A stretch of 64,000 nt of DNA from Cytophagales bacterium. GTDB lineage: Bacteria > Bacteroidota > Bacteroidia > Cytophagales > Cyclobacteriaceae. The stretch lies in contig JAKSDO010000069.1 of NCBI GenBank assembly GCA_022360055.1, positions 1-64,000 of the forward strand, written 5' to 3'. The notes under the pieces are model-generated. The model worked only from the letters and a program-made list of their open reading frames with translations. It was not told the origin of the DNA and ran no database searches. The number at the start of each line of letters is the position of its first letter. The stretch's first letter is position 1. Below, in pieces: positions 1 through 7,736 of this stretch. The position numbers and the translations under genes are program-made.

Positions 1-18
1 GCTTTGACATGATTTTGC

Positions 19-861
19 TTACGGAATCCATTTAATGTCCTTAAAATTGGGTTTCCGTTTTTCAAGAAAGGCGTTGCGGCCTTCCTTGGCTTCATCGGTC
101 ATATATGCCAGCCGAGTCGCTTCACCTGCGAAAACCTGCTGACCTACCAAACCGTCATCTGTCAGATTGAAGGCGAATTTGAGCATTTTAATCGAAGTAG
201 GCGATTTCTCCAATACCTCCCGGGCCCATGCATGAGCAGTCTCTTCCAGCTTTTCATGAGGCACTACGGCATTGACCATGCCCATTTCAAAGGCTTCCTG
301 GGCAGAATAGTTTCTTCCTAAAAAAAAGATCTCTCTTGCGCGCTTTTGGCCCACCATCTTTGCAAGATAGGCAGAACCGTAACCCCCGTCAAAGCTGGTT
401 ACGTCCGCATCGGTTTGTTTGAAAATAGCGTGCTCTTTACTGGCCAACGTCATATCGCAAACAGTATGCAAACTGTGTCCTCCTCCAACTGCCCAACCCG
501 GAACCACGGCAATAACTACTTTCGGCATAAACCGGATCAATCGTTGCACCTCAAGAATATTTAACCTGGGCATACCCTCATCATCGACATATCCCTGATG
601 GCCCCGAGACCGCTGATCCCCGCCACTGCAAAATGAATATACGCCGTCTTTCGGAGACGGTCCTTCGGCTGAAAGCAAAACTACTCCAATGGAAGTATCT
701 TCCCTGGCATCTAACAATGCTTCAAATAGCTCTTTTACGGTTTTTGGTCGAAAAGCATTGCGAACTTCGGGGCGATTGAAAGCTATGCGGGCAACGCCCC
801 CGGCCTTCTTATAGGTGATATCTTCGTATTTTTTTACGATCTTCCAGTCAATCTTGCTCAT
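19..861 (-). CDS. menB: 1,4-dihydroxy-2-naphthoyl-CoA synthase (MenB)
   Basis: Crotonase-fold enzyme of menaquinone synthesis that ring-closes o-succinylbenzoyl-CoA to 1,4-dihydroxy-2-naphthoyl-CoA in the cytosol. The 280-residue length is normal. Visible landmarks are the oxyanion-hole loop FCSGGDQRS (residues 77-85), GWAVGGGHSLHTVCD (122-136) and the active-site segment TSFDGGYGSAYLA (155-167). The residues just before it read QTDADV rather than the QTGPKV of the E. coli enzyme; in this family an Asp there marks type II synthases, which carry their own carboxylate instead of binding bicarbonate. The C-terminus KPNFKDIKWIP is typical. The gene is complete although its stop lies 19 bases from the window edge. 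The neighbouring men genes, if any, are outside the window. Confidence 0.95.
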   Translation of the reverse strand: MSKIDWKIVKKYEDITYKKAGGVARIAFNRPEVRNAFRPKTVKELFEALLDAREDTSIGVVLLSAEGPSPKDGVYSFCSGGDQRSRGHQGYVDDEGMPRLNILEVQRLIRFMPKVVIAVVPGWAVGGGHSLHTVCDMTLASKEHAIFKQTDADVTSFDGGYGSAYLAKMVGQKRAREIFFLGRNYSAQEAFEMGMVNAVVPHEKLEETAHAWAREVLEKSPTSIKMLKFAFNLTDDGLVGQQVFAGEATRLAYMTDEAKEGRNAFLEKRKPNFKDIKWIP

Positions 862-958
862 TTGGATTTCGAATTATATTTACAATCCAAAAATACGTAA
901 ATTACCTTATTCGCCGTAAGTTTACGGAAGAAAGAGATTTACAGCTTGGGAGGTGTAT

Positions 959-1522
959 CTATATCTTCATGGTGTCCAACATCAACTTGGTAAAGGCATT
1001 TGCGCCCAGATGCAGGTAGCTGCGGTCACTTTTTTCGAGGTAGAAAGAAAGCGTTTCACTCCTTATGGGTAAAACATTTTCATCTTTGATTTTTAGCTCA
1101 ACCGGTCTTTCCGTTTTTTGCCAAAACATAGCCTCATCTACATTGATATAATTATGGAAGATCTTTCTAAAATCAGATTGCTTACAACAGTTATCGCGAT
1201 CCGTCGAATTGAGGTTTTTACCCATGAGCTGAAGCACAGCTTTTGCACTCAACTCCTTCAATTCATCAATGGTTTCTATTACCTTCTCCCCGCATGGCTG
1301 GATGATAAGATGAATTTGATTGGAAAGAATAACAAACCCAAAGAGTTCCAATTGTCGCTTTTCAATCGAGAAAATAAGTGATTTGATAAATTCGTCACAA
1401 TACGTTCTTTCGTCAAAAAGTTCCGCAAGCCGCTCATTCTTCACAAACTCCTTTGAAATTTTGAGCGTGACAAAACAGCGTGTTTTGTTGCTGGTTGGCG
1501 TATCGGTTGTAATCATCATCAT
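959..1522 (-). CDS. degenerate Y1 / RAYT-like transposase relative
   Basis: A 187-residue protein with the layout of the IS200-like, REP-associated tyrosine transposase (Y1_Tnp) fold. The signature strand reads FVILSNQIHLII at residues 63-74, where active enzymes have the HUH motif (PNHVHL). Here the first His is Gln69 and only His71 remains, so metal binding is probably lost. The C-terminal half (FWQKTERPVELK onward) does not show the usual YIHNNPV block. Start codon choice is open because three Met codons are tandem at the 5' end; the first is used. No terminal repeats flank it, only a 6-bp-arm palindrome at 914-927. It could be a domesticated REP-binding protein or a decaying transposase. 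Confidence 0.55.
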   Translation of the reverse strand: MMMITTDTPTSNKTRCFVTLKISKEFVKNERLAELFDERTYCDEFIKSLIFSIEKRQLELFGFVILSNQIHLIIQPCGEKVIETIDELKELSAKAVLQLMGKNLNSTDRDNCCKQSDFRKIFHNYINVDEAMFWQKTERPVELKIKDENVLPIRSETLSFYLEKSDRSYLHLGANAFTKLMLDTMKI

Positions 1523-2037
1523 GTAAATCTTAAAATTGAGGCCACAACATCTTAATTGTCGATTTATACTAAAAGGTCAGTTAAAAAAGCCGCATGTCCC
1601 CGTTTTCATTGAATACATTTAATGAAAATTTTAGGAATAGGTAACCCAAAAAAATTTACTTACTTGAAAGATTTATCCGTTCAAACAGAACGTTTCAGCT
1701 AATGTGTCTCAGGTTAATTCCGACTTTTCGAAAAGGTTTATGAGGGTTTTTCTAAAAAGGTCGGCCTTTGTGACGATCGTCTTCTGTTCTCTAATCAACT
1801 CCCTCGTATTCCGAAATACAGATGCCATTTTGAGTTTTGAAATATGAAAAATAATATTCTGAATTGTCCCCAAACCGGAGGTGTAACCGTCATACATATA
1901 AATTTGTAAATTTTAATTCTATTTTGACATGTTAAGAAAGATCAACACGTCATTTTAGATATTCAGGGTTAAAACAAAAGGATATTTAATATGTCAAAGC
2001 AGTAATAACTGATTGTCTAACTTAAATTATTTCAACC
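1523..2037. other. 515-bp intergenic region
   Basis: AT-rich sequence without a convincing gene. A 62-codon minus-strand reading frame at 1709-1897 has a charged, helical-looking C-terminal half but no recognisable domain or supported start, so it is not called. It separates the transposase-like gene from the divergent sigma-factor pair and should contain the promoter for the YCII gene at 2038, but no clear TAnnTTTG element was seen. Confidence 0.5.
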
Positions 2038-2385
2038 ATGACAAAATTCATGTATTTATTCAGAGGCGGCGACGCCAGAAGAGCTCAACAATCACCCGAA
2101 GAAATGCAGGCTCATATGGAGGTATGGAAAACCTGGATGGGGGCACTTGCCGGAAAAGGGCAGCTTGTTGATGGCCTTCCTTTGGGAAAAGAGGGCAAGG
2201 TCGTGTTATCGGCCGGTGAAACGATAACGGATGGTCCTTTTGCGGAAGGGAACGAAATTGTAGGCGGATACCTGATCGTGAATGCCAGAGATATTGGAGA
2301 AGCTGTTGATATTTCCAAAGGTTGCCCGATATTTGAGCATGAGGGGACCGTAGAAGTTCGCGAAATCATGTCAATGGATATGTAG
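2038..2385 (+). CDS. YCII / DGPF domain protein
   Basis: A 115-residue cytosolic protein of the YCII superfamily (ferredoxin-like fold). It starts MTKFMYLFRGGDARR and carries the family-defining DGPF motif at residues 65-68 (ITDGPFAEGNEIVGGY). The biochemical role of the family is not settled. It sits 54 bp upstream of a sigma factor with a long C-terminal extension; DGPF proteins are the conserved genomic partners of ECF42-group sigma factors, which have no dedicated anti-sigma factor. The pair is therefore likely a functional unit, with the DGPF gene either the target or the sensor. An inverted repeat at 2400-2433 lies between the two genes. Confidence 0.88.
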   Translation: MTKFMYLFRGGDARRAQQSPEEMQAHMEVWKTWMGALAGKGQLVDGLPLGKEGKVVLSAGETITDGPFAEGNEIVGGYLIVNARDIGEAVDISKGCPIFEHEGTVEVREIMSMDM

Positions 2386-2399
2386 CGGACAATTTTATT

Positions 2400-2433
2400 T
2401 ATAGCAAAGTAATCACTACCTTACTTTGCTATA
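2400..2433. promoter_or_regulatory. 13-bp-arm inverted repeat between DGPF and sigma genes
   Basis: Arms of 13 bp (TATAGCAAAGTAA and its exact complement) around an 8-nt loop, ending 6 bp before the sigma-factor ATG and starting 15 bp after the DGPF stop. There is no T-run after it, so it is not a standard terminator. It may be an operator, a translation-control hairpin over the sigma-factor start, or a processing site. Confidence 0.6.
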
Positions 2434-2439
2434 TTTACG

Positions 2440-3651
2440 ATGGTAAAAGAAAAACTTGATCATTGGTTTCGGCACGAATACGGAAAGATGCTCTCGATCT
2501 TTATCACAAAATTCGGGGCTGATAAAATTGACTTGATCGAAGATGCCCTTCACGAATCCTTGTACAGGGCCATGCTTACCTGGGGGTATAAAGAAATCCC
2601 GAATAATCCGTCGGCCTGGATTTACAAAGTGGCATCCAATAACCTGATAGATCATTTTCGAAAAAAAGCATTCCAGGATGATATTCCCGAAATCGCAGAA
2701 GAACTTACAGATCCCGAATTTTCCGAAATCAATGATCAAACGCTTAAACTGATTTTTGCATGTTGTCACCCCAAGTTACGCGAACAAGAAAGCATAATTC
2801 TTTGTCTGAAGTTTGGAGCAGGCTTTGGTTTGCATGAAATATCCAGGGTATTGTTCATAACCTATGAAGCAGCAAAGAAGAAATTCCAACGCGCCAAAAA
2901 TCATTTTAAATCATATCATATCAGCCTCGAAATACCTGGGAATAAAGAGCTCCAAAGCAGGTTAAATAGTGTTCTGAAAGTAATTTTTCTGATCTTTACC
3001 GAAGGCTATCGCCCGACGGAAGGCGACCAAATATTAAAGGAAGATCTCTGCTTCGAAGCGCTTAGAACAGCTTTGATACTGCATAGTCATGAAAATCTTA
3101 GGAGTTCGAATTTATGTGCGTTGATTGCATTGATGTGCTTTAAATCTGCCAGAATTGAAGCGCGAATGCAAGGTGGTGATGAATTTATCCGGTTACGCGA
3201 TCAGGATAGGAGCCTTTGGTCGAGCGAATTGATCGAAGAGGGAAACCGATTCTTGGCACAGGCGTTCAAAGAACATAATCATAGCGAATTTCATTTTCAT
3301 GCAGCAGTCGAAAGTCAGTATATCCAGGCCGATACGTTTGAAAAAACCAACTGGACCGGGCTATTGAACATCTATAACTACTGGAGAAAACTTACAAAAA
3401 ATCCTTCCCTGGAGCTTAACCGCATTGTGGTGGTAATGCATGCGCAAGGCGCTGAAAAAGCGTATGAAGAGCTTAAGCAAAACTGTTCCGAAAAAAACGG
3501 CTATCTGTTCTTTGCAATAAAAGGCGAAGTACTTCAACAACTTAACAGGCATCGGGAAGCCACCGAATGCTTCCTGAAGGCTAAATCGCAGACAAAAAAT
3601 AAAATTGAAAAAAGATTTTTTGACGGCAGAATAAAATTCTCAGATCTATAA
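2440..3651 (+). CDS. ECF42-type RNA polymerase sigma factor with TPR-like C-terminal extension
   Basis: A 403-residue sigma-70 family protein, about twice the length of an ordinary ECF sigma factor. Region 2 covers roughly residues 5-75 (LIEDALHESL, NPSAWIYKVASNNLIDHFRKK), region 4 roughly 105-165 (REQESIILCLKFGAG, then the HTH segment). Residues ~175-403 form a helical extension (DUF6596/TPR-like; FLIFTEGYRPTEGDQ and NGYLFFAIKGEVLQQLNRH are typical). This architecture next to a DGPF gene is the hallmark of the ECF42 group, where the extension replaces an anti-sigma factor in controlling activity. The ATG lies directly behind an inverted repeat. Its regulon probably includes the DGPF gene upstream. 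Confidence 0.9.
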   Translation: MVKEKLDHWFRHEYGKMLSIFITKFGADKIDLIEDALHESLYRAMLTWGYKEIPNNPSAWIYKVASNNLIDHFRKKAFQDDIPEIAEELTDPEFSEINDQTLKLIFACCHPKLREQESIILCLKFGAGFGLHEISRVLFITYEAAKKKFQRAKNHFKSYHISLEIPGNKELQSRLNSVLKVIFLIFTEGYRPTEGDQILKEDLCFEALRTALILHSHENLRSSNLCALIALMCFKSARIEARMQGGDEFIRLRDQDRSLWSSELIEEGNRFLAQAFKEHNHSEFHFHAAVESQYIQADTFEKTNWTGLLNIYNYWRKLTKNPSLELNRIVVVMHAQGAEKAYEELKQNCSEKNGYLFFAIKGEVLQQLNRHREATECFLKAKSQTKNKIEKRFFDGRIKFSDL

Positions 3652-3720
3652 ACTTAAAATCCCCGTAAAAGACAAATTAGAAGTCATTTATAACTAAATT
3701 GGCCCTCATAAAAAGAGAAA

Positions 3721-4164
3721 TTGAGGAAGAAATCCACATCGCGAGACGAATCCATCGGGGCCCAATTATATATTGCTACAACCGTCCTAAAAAGAATCAT
3801 GAGCGCTGCGCTAAAGAAAGCGGGAGCGCTTGTCACCATCGAACAACTCGCCGTACTTGATATATTGGTAAGCAACGAGAAGCCGATGACGATGAGCGAA
3901 CTGTCACTCGGAGTATTTAAGGTGAACGCAAATATTACAAGAATTGTAGACAAACTTGAGCAAAAAGAATTGGTAGAACGGTTTGCCCGAAAAAGTGACA
4001 GGAGATCTCTGAAAGTTATGGCTACAAAAAAAGGCGAACTTGAATTTCATAGAATGTTGCCGATAATAATGCAAACACAAAGAGAATACGGAAAGACCAT
4101 TACGGATGAGGAGAAAAAGGAATTGCTAAGAATCGTAAAAAAAATAATTGACGCGAATACTTGA
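3721..4164 (+). CDS. MarR family transcriptional regulator
   Basis: A 147-residue winged-helix repressor. The recognition region is MTMSELSLGVFKVNANITRI (about residues 57-76), followed by VDKLEQKELVERF and the wing KSDRRSLKVMATKKGE, the classic MarR pattern of helix plus D-R-R wing. The start is a TTG; the first in-frame ATG (residue 27) would remove the dimerisation helix, so TTG is preferred. It lies 65 bp upstream of a ferric-reductase-like gene on the same strand, with a perfect 12-bp-arm palindrome in that gap, which suggests it represses the downstream reductase operon. The inducing ligand cannot be told from sequence. Confidence 0.88.
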   Translation: MRKKSTSRDESIGAQLYIATTVLKRIMSAALKKAGALVTIEQLAVLDILVSNEKPMTMSELSLGVFKVNANITRIVDKLEQKELVERFARKSDRRSLKVMATKKGELEFHRMLPIIMQTQREYGKTITDEEKKELLRIVKKIIDANT

Positions 4165-4184
4165 CTTCATTTTTTTTTCAATTA

Positions 4185-4217
4185 TATTTAACATATTAAA
4201 TATTTATATGTTAAATA
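4185..4217. promoter_or_regulatory. AT-rich palindrome, candidate MarR operator
   Basis: Two perfect 12-bp arms (TATTTAACATAT and its complement) flank a 9-nt spacer that itself contains AAATATTT. It ends 12 bp before the reductase ATG and begins 20 bp after the marR stop. AT-rich palindromes near the start of the controlled operon are normal for MarR sites. No second copy was seen upstream of marR. Confidence 0.6.
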
Positions 4218-4229
4218 AAACCGACAGCC

Positions 4230-5471
4230 ATGTATGTCAAGGCCAGGATCATTTTCCCAATAACTTTCATTTTACACGGTTTACTTTGGCACCTCTCCAT
4301 ACAGTTGTTCGATGGCGAAATATCCATAAAGTCGATTATCGGCGAAGGACTTTCTTCATGGGTGGTGACGGTATTTGCTTTCAATTTTCTCATGGCCACC
4401 CGGGCCAAATGGATCGAACGAATTTTCGGAGGGCTCGACAAAATGTATGTCGTACACCGAAAAGGAGCAATAATAGGATTAGTTGTACTACTTCTGCATT
4501 TCATCATCGTGCCAAAGGCCGAAGAAATGTATCCGGGAAAACCAATGGCATTTTTTGCCTTTTTGCTCATCTTGATTGGTGTAATTATTTCGGTTGCTCC
4601 TCCTATGAAGAAAAAAATCAGGTATGCTTCCTGGCTTAAGATTCATAAGACAATGGGGCCGATTTATACGCTGGGTGTGCTGCATTCATTCTTCGTGCCC
4701 ACCATGATTTCTCAAATGCCTGTCATACGAACCTACACGTATTTATTTGCTTTTGTTGGGATAGGTGCATGGATCTATCGCGCTTTTCTTTATGGCCTGT
4801 TCAACAAGAAATACGATTATGAAGTCGACTCGGCAAACAAACTAACCAAAGATACGCTTGAAGTAAAACTGAAACCCACAAATGGCAGGATGCGCTTCAA
4901 ACCGGGTCAATTTGCATTTTTAAAATTTACTTCGATCGAAAACAAAGAAATCCATCCCTTTACGATAAGTAGCCATCCTTCCTCCGAAGCGCTGAGATTT
5001 TCAATTAAAGCCTCCGGGGATTATACGCAGGAAATTCAAGAGCAGGTCATGACCGGCACCAAAGTGAAGTTGGAAGGTCCTTTTGGAATGTTCGATTTCA
5101 CGTCTGCAAAATACAAGGATCAGCTTTGGCTGGCAGGAGGGATTGGGATCACTCCGTTTCTTTCGTTTTTGAGAGAAGTAGACAATTCTTACAATATAAA
5201 GCTTGCCTGGTCTGTAAAAAAAATGGATGAAGCCCCGTACCACGAGGAAATATCCCGGATATCCCTGCAGAAGGAAAACATGCTGTACCTCTTGCAGGAG
5301 ACAGAAAAAGACGGGTTTCTGGACCCCGTCAAGTTTGCCGGAAATTGGGGTAAGGACATATCCGTATTTATTTGTGGCCCGCTTGCGCTCAGGACCAGCT
5401 TCATTAAGCAACTTCGGCCCAAGGGCATTTCACTAAAAAACATTCATTTTGAAGAATTTTCATTTAGATAA
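4230..5471 (+). CDS. membrane ferric-reductase-like flavocytochrome
   Basis: A 413-residue transmembrane oxidoreductase. Residues ~1-190 form six or so hydrophobic helices of the ferric-reductase-like domain, with four likely haem ligands: His76 and His90 in one helix, His139 and His152 in another, the classic bis-haem spacing. Residues ~195-290 are the FAD-binding barrel (KPGQFAFLKF; HPFTISS at 242-248; GPFG 283-286). Residues ~295-413 form the NAD(P)-binding domain (LAGGIGITPF 301-310; ICGPLALR 381-388). It would pass electrons from NAD(P)H through FAD and haem across the inner membrane. The natural acceptor (iron, oxygen or another compound) is unknown. It is followed 8 bp later by a lipoprotein-like gene, so the two are probably co-transcribed. 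Confidence 0.88.
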   Translation: MYVKARIIFPITFILHGLLWHLSIQLFDGEISIKSIIGEGLSSWVVTVFAFNFLMATRAKWIERIFGGLDKMYVVHRKGAIIGLVVLLLHFIIVPKAEEMYPGKPMAFFAFLLILIGVIISVAPPMKKKIRYASWLKIHKTMGPIYTLGVLHSFFVPTMISQMPVIRTYTYLFAFVGIGAWIYRAFLYGLFNKKYDYEVDSANKLTKDTLEVKLKPTNGRMRFKPGQFAFLKFTSIENKEIHPFTISSHPSSEALRFSIKASGDYTQEIQEQVMTGTKVKLEGPFGMFDFTSAKYKDQLWLAGGIGITPFLSFLREVDNSYNIKLAWSVKKMDEAPYHEEISRISLQKENMLYLLQETEKDGFLDPVKFAGNWGKDISVFICGPLALRTSFIKQLRPKGISLKNIHFEEFSFR

Positions 5472-5479
5472 CTCAAAAA

Positions 5480-6133
5480 ATGAGACACTTAATCGCAATT
5501 TCCATAGTCGTTTTTCTTTTGGACGGCTGTGGTAACCCTTTGCCGGAAGGTGATATTTATCAAATACTCATAAAGGACCAATCTGTCGAAGCCAATGCAT
5601 CTTACAGTCAGTCCGGTTGGAAAGACGATTCCGGGCCCATGAACAACGCTCGGCTTTATGAATGTGTCAATCCCGGCTGGCAGTATGGTCATTTAACCAT
5701 ATCAAAATGGAGCAGTGCAGAAGAGTTGAAATCAGCTTATAACAATCAAGAAAAACCAAACGATCGGTTGAATCGGATTTATACACTTGAAGGCGAAGTT
5801 ACGGGTAATGCCCATGACGGTCCCGATGTACTCTACGCAATTACGGTTTTTAATTTCCCAAGAGAGATTCTAGGCACGGACGAATACAGACCAAAATGGG
5901 ATCTGATATCGGACTGGATGAAAAAACAGGAAGGTCTGATTTCTGCAAGATACTTTGAAAGCATTCCAAAAGATGTGGCATACAGGTATATAAATGTCGC
6001 AAAATGGGCATCGATCAAAGATTACTACAAGATGCTTGGCGACGCCGACAACTTCTTCCATACACTATTGGAAGATGAGCAAACAAAAAGTGAAGCATTG
6101 ACAAACATATATAAACTTGTCAAAGAAAAATGA
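5480..6133 (+). CDS. putative exported protein with ABM-like alpha-beta barrel repeats
   Basis: A 217-residue protein starting 8 bp after the reductase. The N-terminus (MRHLIAISIVVFLLDGCGN) is a hydrophobic signal ending in a Cys at residue 17; Asp before Gly-Cys is unusual for a lipobox, so lipidation is only probable. The body looks like two dimeric-barrel units of the antibiotic-biosynthesis-monooxygenase type: GHLTISKWSSAEELKSAYNN (~75-95) and RYINVAKWASIKDYYKMLGD (~169-188) are matching segments. Such folds often bind small aromatic or haem-like ligands, but no catalytic residues can be assigned. The context suggests a part in the same redox or detoxification operon under the MarR regulator. 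Confidence 0.6.
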   Translation: MRHLIAISIVVFLLDGCGNPLPEGDIYQILIKDQSVEANASYSQSGWKDDSGPMNNARLYECVNPGWQYGHLTISKWSSAEELKSAYNNQEKPNDRLNRIYTLEGEVTGNAHDGPDVLYAITVFNFPREILGTDEYRPKWDLISDWMKKQEGLISARYFESIPKDVAYRYINVAKWASIKDYYKMLGDADNFFHTLLEDEQTKSEALTNIYKLVKEK

Positions 6134-6365
6134 TCCATGGAAATCCATAAGCCAAAATCAATTATTGACCGGCGCAGTGTGCTTTCTATTGGCAGGAATT
6201 TCCTGTGCTCTTTTTGAAGTTTTGGAAACCCGTGTTGCTTTCGGTATTTACGGATTGCTATCCGTGCTCGGCAAATACTTTATTGGAAAATTTGCGCTTT
6301 CCAATCGCGGGCATAAAATTGCTGTTGGCTTTCGCGGTTTCCAGTCTCTTGCCATGACGATCTAA
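6117..6365 (+). CDS. small hypothetical membrane protein
   Basis: An 82-residue reading frame with a TTG start inside the last 17 bases of the previous gene. It has two hydrophobic stretches (LLTGAVCFLLAGISCALFEV, ~16-35, and VAFGIYGLLSVLGKYFIG, ~40-57) and a basic tail. The overlap and the membrane character fit a translationally coupled small inner-membrane protein at the end of the reductase operon. The alternative ATG codons nearby are in other frames and give very short peptides. No family is recognised, and the call rests only on layout and hydrophobicity. Confidence 0.45.
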   Translation: MSKKNDPWKSISQNQLLTGAVCFLLAGISCALFEVLETRVAFGIYGLLSVLGKYFIGKFALSNRGHKIAVGFRGFQSLAMTI

Positions 6366-6471
6366 GGTGGATCGGTTGTTTTAATTGTCCGGCAATTATC
6401 CGATTTGATCACGATCGCCGCAAAAAGAGCACGAGCCAACTTGATGGTAAACTTTGCCAGTGTGTGGAGCT

Positions 6472-7557
6472 TTACCGCCGAAGATCAAAGCCTGACTTCC
6501 GAATACCGCCAAAATTAAGTAGCTGCTTTTGCGATTTCTTTATTGTGTCTGAGGGCAACTCTCCAAACCATGTTCTGTAGTCTGCCGCAAACTGACCCAT
6601 ATGCCAGAATCCGTATTTTGCAGCTACATCCGATATTTTATGAGATGCTCCTCTCCTGAGTTCCTTCCTAACCTTATTGAACATCATGCCATTTATGAAG
6701 GTTTTTGGCGAGACACTGTATTTTTCCTTAAATGCATACTCGAGTGTTCTTTCACTTACGCCAACACGCTCACAGATATCTTCGACCTTTACAATTACTC
6801 CCTGGGCAGCTTCAATAATATCAATTGCTCCGGAGAGCGCTCTATCCCTTTGTCTTGATTTTGATCTTGGAAGACAAACTTTATTGTTTTCAAATTCTTT
6901 TAGCAGTACGATTGGCAATTCCGAGATTAGGGTATTGTAAAGCTTCTCTTCATAGACAATGGTATTTGCGGCGCCACTGTGAAGAAGCCTGCGCGCATTC
7001 GCAGTAAATGAGTTTACGAAAACATCGCTCACTCGTATAGCCACTTCGTTTTTACCCAAGATCTTTTTCGCTTGTTCATATCTGAGCTTCTCAAGCATCG
7101 CCTCCAAATGAGAATTGCTAATTGAAATCGTAAAAACCTGAAATCCGTCAAATGATACTCCGTCTAACGTTCCGTTCTCCGGAAAAACAAGTAATTGATT
7201 CCCGTTTACCTTTCTTTTTAACCAATAGAAATTCTGATTGGTAGATGCCGGGACAACAAATGTACGATAGCCTCTGGGACACAGACCGTATTGAACCACC
7301 TTACCATGAAGGTAAGAAAGATTTATGATGATTTTGTCGGTGATTAATGAAGTTCGATCGGAATAAAATCCATTCTTGCTCATCAGCCTGAAATCAAGTT
7401 GCCACTTGTAGACCGTCTCTTGGAAAAGATCGAACGTATGAAAGGTTTCGTTATCGTAAATGTATAGTTTCGGCGGTGTAAGACCTTCGACGACCTCGTC
7501 CACATGCGCAACACGATCTTGTCGCGAAACACTTGTCCGAGGTGGTTTTTTTTTCAT
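6472..7557 (-). CDS. AraC family transcriptional regulator
   Basis: A 361-residue regulator. The C-terminal AraC DNA-binding domain spans roughly residues 240-345: first HTH around VKVEDICERVGVSERTLEYA, second around KISDVAAKYGFWHMGQFAAD, where the GFWHMGQFAADYR signature resembles the EutR-like subgroup. The N-terminal ~220 residues have no named domain here and presumably sense a ligand. It is divergent from a sulfatase gene with a 179-bp intergenic region, the usual position for a local regulator, so it probably controls the sulfatase. The first ATG is used. Confidence 0.88.
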   Translation of the reverse strand: MKKKPPRTSVSRQDRVAHVDEVVEGLTPPKLYIYDNETFHTFDLFQETVYKWQLDFRLMSKNGFYSDRTSLITDKIIINLSYLHGKVVQYGLCPRGYRTFVVPASTNQNFYWLKRKVNGNQLLVFPENGTLDGVSFDGFQVFTISISNSHLEAMLEKLRYEQAKKILGKNEVAIRVSDVFVNSFTANARRLLHSGAANTIVYEEKLYNTLISELPIVLLKEFENNKVCLPRSKSRQRDRALSGAIDIIEAAQGVIVKVEDICERVGVSERTLEYAFKEKYSVSPKTFINGMMFNKVRKELRRGASHKISDVAAKYGFWHMGQFAADYRTWFGELPSDTIKKSQKQLLNFGGIRKSGFDLRR

Positions 7558-7736
7558 GGGTCAGGATTTATAAAATTGCGGGTTTTTGATATTTCCTACC
7601 AAATATTGACAAAAATATAACATTAATCAATTTATTAATCCCTGTTATGCACAAGATGGGTAAAATTTCTCTGAATTTATTCCAAACAAATATTCGAAAA
7701 TCATAGTTTAGCTCTAACCAATTATATTACTGTATC

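Noticed and set aside
1709-1897. 62-codon minus-strand frame
   Set aside because: No domain, no supported start and no conservation evidence available.
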